A stretch of 64,000 bases of DNA from Prolixibacteraceae bacterium. Lineage in GTDB: Bacteria > Bacteroidota > Bacteroidia > Bacteroidales > Prolixibacteraceae. The notes under the pieces are model-generated. The model saw only the letters and a list, made by a program, of their open reading frames with translations. It had not been told where the DNA came from and made no database searches. Every line of letters begins with the position of its first letter. Position 1 is the first letter of the stretch. The position numbers and the translations under genes were made by a program. Positions 1 to 6,968 of this stretch are shown here, piece by piece. The stretch covers positions 1-64,000 of the forward strand of contig JAIOZY010000019.1 of the NCBI GenBank assembly GCA_021740385.1, in the 5' to 3' direction.

Positions 1-2
1 TA

Positions 3-59
3 ACAGGAGACGACAAGAAAATTAAAGCCACAGAAGGCAGGTCTATCGTGATTTGTTAA
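3..59 (+). CDS. C-terminal end of an unidentified gene (partial)
   Basis: The reading frame entering from the left edge stays open for 18 codons (TGDDKKIKATEGRSIVIC) and stops at TAA 57-59. A strong hairpin terminator on the same strand follows about 80 bases later, which is why I take this as the tail of a real gene rather than noise. Too little is visible to name a family. It could also be a chance open stretch. Confidence 0.35.
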   Translation, partial: TGDDKKIKATEGRSIVIC

Positions 60-140
60 TTTATTGCATCAAAGCACGAGTTTCAAACTCGCGCTATTGG
101 AGGACAACAAGCGTACTTACAAAAACATGATATGAAACAT

Positions 141-165
141 AGCCCGGTTTTTGCCGGGTTTTGTT
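141..165 (+). terminator. Rho-independent terminator
   Basis: The stem AGCCCGG / CCGGGTT encloses a short T-rich loop and is followed by TTTTGTTGTT on the plus strand. It would end transcription of the gene that enters from the left edge. There is no comparable T-run on the minus strand, so it is unlikely to serve the dipeptidyl peptidase gene. Confidence 0.7.
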
Positions 166-172
166 GTTGGAA

Positions 173-205
173 AAACCTTCAAGGTTTCCGAAACCTTGAA
201 GGTTT
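173..205. repeat. Perfect 15-bp inverted repeat, possible minus-strand terminator
   Basis: AAACCTTCAAGGTTT (173-187) and its exact reverse complement AAACCTTGAAGGTTT (191-205) are separated by CCG. Each arm is itself almost a palindrome. Read on the minus strand the hairpin is followed by a run of five T, so it could terminate the peptidase gene that ends at 260. A single arm recurs at 21772-21786, suggesting a dispersed short repeat. Confidence 0.6.
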
Positions 206-259
206 GGTGCAGCATACCACGCTGCCGCACGATTTCACCGTGTGGTTTAGCCGCTTCGA

Positions 260-2476
260 TTATTTCAAATGGCTTTCAAAATAATTGAAAATCTTTCGAT
301 ATAAATGCATCCGGGTATTGCCGCCATAAATGCTATGGTTGCGGTTGGTGTACAGGTGCATGTCGAATGGGATGCCGGCCTGCACAAGCGCTTCGGCAAA
401 TTCGTAGGTGTTTTGGGCATGTACGTTATCGTCGGCTGTACCATGAATGATGAGTAAATTGCCGGTTATGCCTTCCGGGTTTGAAATGGGGGAGTTATCG
501 TCGTAACCATCGGGGTTTTCCGATGGTTTTCGCATGTAGCGTTCGGTATAAACACTATCGTAAAAACGCCAGTTGGTAACCGGGGCAACCGATACGCCTG
601 CTTTAAACAGGTCGCCACCTTTTTCCATGCAAAGGGCCGTCATAAAACCGCCATAGCTCCAGCCCCAAATGGCCATGTTTCTTTCGTCGGTGAATGGCAG
701 GCCGCATAAATGCCGGGCTGCTTCAACCATATCGTCCGATTCCTGTTTGCCCAGTTGCATATAGGTGCATTTACGGAAGTCCTCGCCCCGGGCATCGGTG
801 CCCCGTGGATCAACGCAGGCCACAACGTAGCCCTGTTCGGCCAGGAACCAGTGCCAGTCCATTTCCCATCGGTTCATTACCTCCTGCGATTTTGGCCCGC
901 TGTACTGATAAATTACCACCGGGTATTGTGTTGTTTCGTCAAAAAATGACGGTTTCAGCATGTACCCGTTCAAGGGTGTTCCGTCGGAAGTGTTGAACGT
1001 GAAGAATTCCTTTTGCGGCAAAATGTATTCGTCCATTTTCACCTTTAGTTCAGTGTTGTCTTCCAGTACCCTCACTTTTTTATTCCGGGTAGAATTAATG
1101 GTTATGGCCGGTGGTGTATCGGTAGATGAAAAGAAATTGACTAAGTATTTAAATCCGCTGCTGAAAACGGCACGGTTTACACCCGCGTTTTCCGACAGGC
1201 ATTCCTCTTTCTTTCCATCGAGCGACACAGAATAGACCTCACGCTGCATAGGCGATTTGCGGGCTGCCTGGTAATAAAACAATTCCTTCTTGGTATCAAA
1301 ACCGTAAAAACCGGTCACATCGAAATTGCCCGAAGTGAGTTGTTTACTGAAAAAACCGTTGTTTTTATACAGGTAAAGGTGCGACCATCCATCGCGTTCG
1401 CTCATAATCACAAAATGTTCGTTATCGTCGAGGTAGGTAAAAAACTTAAGAAAATTTTCGTCGATAAAACGCTTGTTTTTTTCGGTTATAACGGTACGGG
1501 TAAGCCCGGTATAGGGGTTTGCATAAAGCAACACAAACTCGTTTTGCCGGCGGTTTAATTTCAGAATGCCCAAATCGTTGCCCGTGGGTTCCCATACTAT
1601 TTTGGGTATGTAAATGTCAGTATCCTCGCCCGTGTCCATTTTGATGGTGGCGCGGGTTTTAATGTTGTAAACGTGAACAGAAACGTCGGAATTTTTTTCT
1701 CCGGCTTTGGGGTATTTGAAGGTCATTGTTCCGGGATAAAGGCTGTTTTCTTCCATCTCGGGTGAAAGGCCTTTGTACATGGGAATTGAAAATTCCGGCA
1801 CCTCGCTTTCGTCGAATTTTACAAAAGCAAGCATTTTACTGTCGGGCGACCAGGCATAGGCCTGTGTATAGGCAAATTCTTCCTCATAAACCCAGTCGGG
1901 TATCCCGTTAATGATTTCGTTTTTTTTCCCGTCGAAGGTGACCTGTTGCTCGGTTCCAAACCGGATGGTTTTAATAAAAATGTTGTTATCACGTACAAAA
2001 GCTACCCGCTCGCCATTGGGCGAAAACGATGCAACTTGTTGGGGGCCGTATTCCGATACCGGGTATAATGTTTCAGTGTATTGATCCCACACGTAATTTT
2101 CTGCAGTATATGAATGCCGGTAAATTTTTTCTTTTTTTGTTTCAATCAGTATGCGTTCTTCATCGTTGCTAAAGCTATAAGCTGTAATTGATTGCACCGG
2201 GCATTCATTAATGTCCGACAGATTAAAAAGCGTGTCGATTGCTTCGCCTGTTCGGTAACTGTATTTTACAATTGATCGGTTATTTTCGAGAGTTGTAAAA
2301 TAGTCGTCGTCGTTCATCGATTTAATTTCATCAATCGATTCTGATTTGAAAGTATTTTCAACAATAAAATCTTCGAGCCTAAGCTTTTTTTGCTCCTGCG
2401 AAAGTGCCGAATTAATAAGCAGTAAAATGCCAACGATTGTAAAAAGTGTATGTTTTCCCATAACGAATATGTTCAT
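260..2476 (-). CDS. Dipeptidyl peptidase IV family serine peptidase (S9B)
   Basis: A 738-residue exported peptidase expected to remove X-Pro or X-Ala dipeptides from peptides in the periplasm or at the cell surface. The N-terminus has a signal-peptide-like hydrophobic stretch ending near SALSQ (residue ~27). Residues ~50-500 match the beta-propeller domain of DPP IV, with recurrent motifs such as FSPNGERVAFV and WSPDSKMLAFV. The C-terminal alpha/beta-hydrolase part carries the nucleophile motif GWSYGG (Ser near 607), HGTADDNVH (Asp near 682) and NRNHSIYG (His near 712), so the triad is complete. Length fits the family. It stands alone on the minus strand. A second possible start, five codons in (MGKHTLF), would shorten the signal peptide. 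A near-consensus box (AACTTTTG) lies just upstream. Family assignment is firm; substrate is inferred. Confidence 0.93.
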   Translation of the reverse strand: MNIFVMGKHTLFTIVGILLLINSALSQEQKKLRLEDFIVENTFKSESIDEIKSMNDDDYFTTLENNRSIVKYSYRTGEAIDTLFNLSDINECPVQSITAYSFSNDEERILIETKKEKIYRHSYTAENYVWDQYTETLYPVSEYGPQQVASFSPNGERVAFVRDNNIFIKTIRFGTEQQVTFDGKKNEIINGIPDWVYEEEFAYTQAYAWSPDSKMLAFVKFDESEVPEFSIPMYKGLSPEMEENSLYPGTMTFKYPKAGEKNSDVSVHVYNIKTRATIKMDTGEDTDIYIPKIVWEPTGNDLGILKLNRRQNEFVLLYANPYTGLTRTVITEKNKRFIDENFLKFFTYLDDNEHFVIMSERDGWSHLYLYKNNGFFSKQLTSGNFDVTGFYGFDTKKELFYYQAARKSPMQREVYSVSLDGKKEECLSENAGVNRAVFSSGFKYLVNFFSSTDTPPAITINSTRNKKVRVLEDNTELKVKMDEYILPQKEFFTFNTSDGTPLNGYMLKPSFFDETTQYPVVIYQYSGPKSQEVMNRWEMDWHWFLAEQGYVVACVDPRGTDARGEDFRKCTYMQLGKQESDDMVEAARHLCGLPFTDERNMAIWGWSYGGFMTALCMEKGGDLFKAGVSVAPVTNWRFYDSVYTERYMRKPSENPDGYDDNSPISNPEGITGNLLIIHGTADDNVHAQNTYEFAEALVQAGIPFDMHLYTNRNHSIYGGNTRMHLYRKIFNYFESHLK

Positions 2477-2901
2477 TTTTTTGACAAAAACAAAAGTTCC
2501 GAAAAATAGCGTTTTTTTTCTCCAATGAAAAGAAATGAAACGAACAGGATCAGAAGATACCCGTTTTTGGATTTGAGGAAGATCAAATTGAAAAGGGGGC
2601 TTTATATGTTGTTTTACGGAATTAAACGCAGGCCGGGATTGACGCCGTATGGATGGCCGATAAAAATTTTAAGGGGGCCGATCCCGATGTGCTTCGGGAG
2701 AAGTTTTCCCACTTAGGCGGGATCGTTGTTATTTGTATAACAAACCGACCCGGTATACTTACCATAAATTTTAATTATCCATGAATTAAGGTGTTATTTA
2801 TTTTTGAAATCGTTTCTTTGTGGTTCCAAATCAATTGCAATTTGGAGAACATCAGTTAAACAATTTTGTTGAATAAATTCTTGAATTAAAAAATTTTAAA
2901 A
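2477..2901. other. Intergenic region between divergent genes
   Basis: This 425-bp stretch separates the divergent peptidase and acyl-activating genes and must hold both promoters. I see no perfect TAnnTTTG box for the plus-strand gene. It contains the small reading frame listed separately (2626-2784) and a short imperfect palindrome, TCCCGATGTGCTTCGGGA, at 2682-2699. The palindrome resembles CCGATGTACATCGG at 52385, another intergenic site in this window. Confidence 0.4.
2626..2784 (+). pseudogene. Possible gene remnant or small ORF
   Basis: One frame is open from an upstream TAA at 2623 to TGA at 2782-2784 and reads in a protein-like way: GIDAVWMADKNFKGADPD, then a hydrophobic GGIVVICITNRPG segment. 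The first ATG is at 2653, giving 43 residues. The mix of charged and hydrophobic runs looks more like the C-terminal stub of a decayed cytosolic protein than random intergenic sequence, but I do not recognise a family and no ribosome-binding site is evident. It could be a chance frame. Confidence 0.3.
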
Positions 2902-5385
2902 ATGATAAAACCTATCATTAACCGATCATATCTTACAAAAGAAGCGATAATAACCGCAACAGGTTCTATAACATTTAGCCAGTTATTAAGAAGTGTACAA
3001 CAATATGCCGCACTTTATGAAAATAAGGGTTATTCTAAAGTGGCCATTTATGCCGAAAATTCTCCGGACTGGATTTTTGCATTCTATTCAGCATTACAAA
3101 ACAAATGTATTCCGGTGCCCATCGATTTTTTGGCCTCTTCCGACGATGTTGCATACATCATAGATGATTGTACACCTGAACTGATTTTCATTAGCAGGGG
3201 AATGGATGAAGCCTTTTCGAAAACGGTTTCGAAAACAAAACACAAACCCGAAATTTTGGTCTTTGAAGATATTATTCCCGATGAAAACGTTTCTGAAAGT
3301 AACTGGCAGGGACCCGCTGATGAAAATGAAACGGCTGTTATTATTTACACATCGGGCACTACGGGAAGCCCCAAAGGGGTCATGCTTTCGTATGGCAATC
3401 TTCACGAAAATATTAAAGCTGTTATTGATGCGGGAATTTATATTCCTGAACGTCAGGTTATGATTTTCCTACCCCTTCATCATGTATTTCCCCTGGTTGG
3501 TTCCATGATGACGCCCCTCTATGTGGGAAGTACTATGGTTATATGCCCTTCGATGCAATCATCGGATTTGATGAAAACTTTTGCCGATAATACGATTGGA
3601 GTATTCCTGGGCGTACCCCGTTTATATGAGCTAATGTACAGAGGCATAAAAGCAAAGATTGATAAAAGTTTTGTTGGTCGTACCATGTTTAAGTTGGTTT
3701 TGGCCACAAAAAACCGAAAACTTGGCAGGAAAATTTTTAAGAAAGTACACGAGGGTTTTGGAGGCCGGTTGGAATACATGATTGCCGGTGGTGCGGCATT
3801 AAATAAAGAAGTAGGTACTTTTTTTCATGCGCTGGGATTTAATATCCTCGAGGGTTTTGGGATGACTGAAGCAGCTCCCATGATAACCTTTCCCCGTCCC
3901 GGAAAAGTGAAAATTGGTTCAACGGGGCAGGCCTTACCGGGATTAAAGGTTGAAATACGCGATGGCGAAATTGTTGCCAAAGGGCCCAGTATAATGAAGG
4001 GATATTTCAATAGGCCCGAAGAAACTGCCGAGGTAGTAAAAGATGGCTGGTTATATACAGGGGATTTGGGTTATCTCGATAAAGATGGATTTCTTTACAT
4101 TACCGGACGAAAAAAAGAGATCATTGTTCTCCCCAATGGGAAAAACATTAATCCGGTTGAAGTTGAAATGAAATTGGATAGCTATTCAGGAGCAATTAAA
4201 GAAGCGGGCGTGTTTTTACACAACGAAATGTTACATGCTGTAATCGTTCCTGATTTCAGTTTTTTGTCTGAAAATGGGGTTGTTGATATCGATCAATATT
4301 TTAGAAACGAGGTTATATCCCCTTTCAATGCCGAAATGAGCTCATACAAGCGCATTATGCAATTTACACTTGTGAAAACCGAATTGCCCCGCACCCGTTT
4401 ATCGAAAATGCAACGTTTTAAATTGGCCGAATTGGTTGAGACAAAAAAGGGAGCCGATACAAAATCTGAAAAACCGACATCGAAGGAATACCATGCAATA
4501 AAATCGTTTATTGAAAGTCAGGTAGATATGGATATTTTACCCGATCATCACATCGTATTTGATATTTCAATGGATTCCCTCGGCAAACTTAGTTTAATCG
4601 ACTTTATTGAACGTAGTTTTGGGATCAAATTCGATGAGGAGCAATTGGTGAAATTTCCTTCTGTAAGAAAATTAGCCGAGCACATTCAATTCAATAAGCT
4701 TTTCCATAAATCGGAGAAACAGGATACCTCATGGTCTGATGAACTGAAAGAGGAATCGGACGTAATTTTACCGAAGGCTTCTTTTCTGCTGCGCCCCATT
4801 GTGGTTTCTGTTCGCGGTTTTTTCCGTCTGTTTTTCAAATTCGAAGTAAAGGGCTTGGAAAACATACCCGATGGCCCCTGTTTTATCGCGCCGAATCACG
4901 AAAGCAAACTTGATGCATTCCTGGTACTTTCTTATCTCGACAAGAAAACCCTGAAAAATACTTATTCCTATGCCAAAAAGGAACATGTGAAAAGCAAGGT
5001 TCGAAAATATTTAGCTAGTAATACCAACGTAATTGTTATGGATTTATCGAAAGATTTGAAGCATTCCATTCAAAAAATGGCTGAGGTTGTGAAACAAGGA
5101 AAAAAGATTCTTATTTTTCCCGAAGGGACCAGAACACAAACCGGAGAACTTGGGAAATTTAAAAAAACCTATGCCATGATTAGCGCTGAGCTAAATATCC
5201 CGGTACTTCCTGTTGCTATTAGCGGAGCCTATTCAGCCATGTCGTCGGGGGCAAAAAAAATAAAACGGGGTGAGAAAATTACCGTTGAATTTTTACCTGT
5301 TGTTAATCCCGGTGCTTTAACCTCAGATGATATAAATAAAAAGGTTCGGAAAGTTATTGTTGATGTAAAGGATCATTCTCGCTGA
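2902..5385 (+). CDS. Fused acyl-CoA/acyl-ACP synthetase - acyl carrier - lysophospholipid acyltransferase
   Basis: An 827-residue three-part enzyme. Residues ~1-490 are an AMP-dependent fatty acid ligase, with YTSGTTGSPKG near 149 and the YTGDLGYLDKDGFLYITGR segment near 390. Residues ~530-600 are an acyl carrier domain with the phosphopantetheine motif MDSLG (Ser near 558). Residues ~635-827 are a PlsC-type acyltransferase, with NHESKLDAF (HX4D) near 664 and FPEGTRTQTG near 740. Such a protein could activate free fatty acid, hold it on its own carrier and transfer it to lysophospholipid, a membrane repair or recycling role. E. coli Aas has acyltransferase first and ligase second, without this carrier; here the order is reversed. 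Domain identities are clear; the coupled reaction is inference. Confidence 0.88.
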   Translation: MIKPIINRSYLTKEAIITATGSITFSQLLRSVQQYAALYENKGYSKVAIYAENSPDWIFAFYSALQNKCIPVPIDFLASSDDVAYIIDDCTPELIFISRGMDEAFSKTVSKTKHKPEILVFEDIIPDENVSESNWQGPADENETAVIIYTSGTTGSPKGVMLSYGNLHENIKAVIDAGIYIPERQVMIFLPLHHVFPLVGSMMTPLYVGSTMVICPSMQSSDLMKTFADNTIGVFLGVPRLYELMYRGIKAKIDKSFVGRTMFKLVLATKNRKLGRKIFKKVHEGFGGRLEYMIAGGAALNKEVGTFFHALGFNILEGFGMTEAAPMITFPRPGKVKIGSTGQALPGLKVEIRDGEIVAKGPSIMKGYFNRPEETAEVVKDGWLYTGDLGYLDKDGFLYITGRKKEIIVLPNGKNINPVEVEMKLDSYSGAIKEAGVFLHNEMLHAVIVPDFSFLSENGVVDIDQYFRNEVISPFNAEMSSYKRIMQFTLVKTELPRTRLSKMQRFKLAELVETKKGADTKSEKPTSKEYHAIKSFIESQVDMDILPDHHIVFDISMDSLGKLSLIDFIERSFGIKFDEEQLVKFPSVRKLAEHIQFNKLFHKSEKQDTSWSDELKEESDVILPKASFLLRPIVVSVRGFFRLFFKFEVKGLENIPDGPCFIAPNHESKLDAFLVLSYLDKKTLKNTYSYAKKEHVKSKVRKYLASNTNVIVMDLSKDLKHSIQKMAEVVKQGKKILIFPEGTRTQTGELGKFKKTYAMISAELNIPVLPVAISGAYSAMSSGAKKIKRGEKITVEFLPVVNPGALTSDDINKKVRKVIVDVKDHSR

Positions 5386-5470
5386 CACTAAATACGGGAT
5401 TACTTTCCCCTATGAGTTGCTGAACGATCCCGATGTGATTAAAGTGAAAGCTGCTGAAACGATTAATTAA
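5369..5470 (+). pseudogene. Short gene-like fragment downstream of the acyltransferase fusion
   Basis: A frame overlapping the last codons of the preceding gene reads RIILADTKYGITFPYELL and continues NDPDVIKVKAAETIN before TAA at 5468-5470. It has no start codon. ILADTKYG resembles the LxDTKYEFG motif of SAICAR synthetase (PurC), but the rest does not follow that family, so the similarity may be coincidental. It may be a decayed gene tail left by a rearrangement at the end of the upstream gene, or chance. Confidence 0.25.
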
Positions 5471-5503
5471 AAATGGTTGGTTGCTTGAACGAATTGAGAA
5501 AAA

Positions 5504-6526
5504 CTAATGTTTTCTTTTGACCGAAGAATTTCTAATTATCAACTCAGTAGGTAATGTTACTTTTTCATTATAGGTGGGGCCTTTTTCGAAACTGTTAAAA
5601 AATAGTCTGGCAGCTTCCCTTCCCATAAGAAATGTTGGATGGGTGACTGAAGTAAGAGTAGGTTCAACAACAGTGGAATGGAATTCATCGGTGAAACCAA
5701 CAAGTGCAATATCGTCTGGAATTTTAAGTCCGTATTTTTTTATCTCTTTCATCGCAGCAAAAGCGATTGTGTCGTTTATTCCAAATATTGCATCAGGCTT
5801 ATTTTCAAGGTTTAAAAGTTGTTTGGTGGCTAGTGAAGCATCGTTGGCACTTAGGTTGCATTCAACGAGTAATTCAGGTTGAAAAATTAATCCACATTCA
5901 TGCAGTCCTTCAATATATCCTTCTTTTCTGTTTTTTGAAATATTAAGATGACTGGGCCCGGAAATGTAAGCGATGCGTTTACACCCATTATCCTTAAAAT
6001 GGCGAATAATTTCCTTAACAGCTTTATGGCCATCAACAATAACCGAGGGCGTGTTTAACTCCTCGCAAATACGGTCAAAAAACACAACAGGGAATTCATT
6101 GTCAATTAATTTTTGAAAGTGGCTATATTCATTTGTTTCCTGGCTTAAGCATACGATAATTCCATCTACGCGTGATTTTATAAGGTTTTCAACTGATTCT
6201 TTTTCCTTTTCCATCGACTCGCTTGAAGAAGAAATTACAATGTAGTATCCTTTCTCTTTGGCTATCGATTCAATACCTGAGATAGCAGAAGCAAAAAAGT
6301 GTGTAACAATATCGGGAATAATAACGCCAATCATCCTGGTTTGGGCCCTGAGCAAACCCATAGCTAAAGGATTAGGGGTATAATTTCTTTCGCTGGCAAT
6401 TTTTTTGATTTTTTCAGTAAGCTGAGGACTAATATCGGGGTGGTTTTTAAGTGCCCTTGAAACTGTTGAAACAGAAACACCTAATTCAGTTGCCAAATCT
6501 TTTAGTGAAACGTGTCTTTTAGTCAT
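5504..6526 (-). CDS. LacI family transcriptional regulator
   Basis: A 340-residue DNA-binding regulator. Residues ~5-50 form the LacI helix-turn-helix and hinge (LKDLATELGVSVSTVSRALK then NHPDIS), and residues ~60-335 are the periplasmic-binding-protein-like sensor domain, with FGINDTIAFAAM near 245 and DDIALVGFTDEFHSTVVEPT near 275. It would bind a sugar or nucleoside effector and control nearby genes. It is transcribed away from the adjacent SusC/SusD pair, the usual position for a local regulator, and a PurR-box-like palindrome lies between them at 6827-6860. A perfect TAnnTTTG box upstream (6546-6553) supports the ATG used. Family is certain; target and ligand are inferred. Confidence 0.93.
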   Translation of the reverse strand: MTKRHVSLKDLATELGVSVSTVSRALKNHPDISPQLTEKIKKIASERNYTPNPLAMGLLRAQTRMIGVIIPDIVTHFFASAISGIESIAKEKGYYIVISSSSESMEKEKESVENLIKSRVDGIIVCLSQETNEYSHFQKLIDNEFPVVFFDRICEELNTPSVIVDGHKAVKEIIRHFKDNGCKRIAYISGPSHLNISKNRKEGYIEGLHECGLIFQPELLVECNLSANDASLATKQLLNLENKPDAIFGINDTIAFAAMKEIKKYGLKIPDDIALVGFTDEFHSTVVEPTLTSVTHPTFLMGREAARLFFNSFEKGPTYNEKVTLPTELIIRNSSVKRKH

Positions 6527-6545
6527 AGCTATAAGATATTGAACA

Positions 6546-6553
6546 CAAATTTA
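6546..6553 (-). promoter_or_regulatory. Candidate -7 promoter box for the LacI-type regulator
   Basis: On the minus strand this reads TAAATTTG, a perfect match to the Bacteroidota -7 consensus TAnnTTTG, 19 bases before the start codon. No convincing TTTG -33 element is seen at the expected distance, so the call rests on the one box. Confidence 0.45.
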
Positions 6554-6800
6554 ATAAATATTCATTTAAAATCTTTATTTGAAAAATTGGTTGGGATGGG
6601 CTTCTTACCTTCCCCGTCAATGGAATCCTGACATTAATGAAGGTTTAGGCAGGGTAGTCCGGTTCTGCACCTTTAGCGGTTATTGCGATGGAGGCACTGG
6701 CTGTACTTCGTCCCGTTAAGGATGGTCGTTAGTGTAACCGATTTGAAATCAGTTATATGAAAAATATATTGGTTTTAAGGGGCTGAATAGAAATATGGAA
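6554..6800. other. Unassigned intergenic region
   Basis: Nothing recognised. One plus-strand frame is open for about 48 codons and includes KNWLGWASYLPRQWNPDINE, but has no good start and ends at TAA near 6718; it may be a gene remnant or chance. The composition at 6590-6740 is more GC-rich than the flanking AT-rich spacer, which would also fit a structured RNA leader, but I could not match it to a known family. Confidence 0.25.
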
Positions 6801-6826
6801 AAAACATGTTCTTCAGCATGTTTTTT
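6801..6826. terminator. Hairpin terminator or attenuator upstream of susC
   Basis: AAAACATG (6801-6808) pairs with CATGTTTT (6817-6824) around an eight-base loop, and the stem runs directly into eight T on the plus strand. The complementary A-run makes it potentially bidirectional. It lies 145 bases before the SusC start, so it either ends an upstream transcript or acts as a leader attenuator. Confidence 0.55.
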
Positions 6827-6860
6827 TTACCGCAAAGCTTACCGCAAAGCTTTGCGGTAA
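6827..6860. promoter_or_regulatory. Palindrome resembling a LacI/PurR-type operator
   Basis: A perfect 22-bp palindrome (6839-6860), core ACCGCAAAGCTTTGCGGT, is directly preceded by an extra half-site TTACCGCAAAGC (6827-6838). The PurR box consensus is CGCAAACGTTTGCG; this site has the same arms with central GC instead of CG. It lies between the LacI-type regulator and susC, making it the best candidate operator. Because LacI-family hinge helices usually insert at a central CpG, the GC centre is a caution. It might instead be part of a transcription terminator. Confidence 0.5.
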
Positions 6861-6968
6861 GTGTCAATAAAACAAGGTGTTGTATGGTTTGTAAAAGTTA
6901 GTGAAATTTGATGTGTATTTACATTCTTCTAAAATCTAATCAGAGTACCTAACTTAAACTATGAAAAA

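Noticed and set aside
6590-6740. A structured RNA or riboswitch before susC
   Set aside because: GC-rich relative to its surroundings, but I could not identify a known fold by eye.
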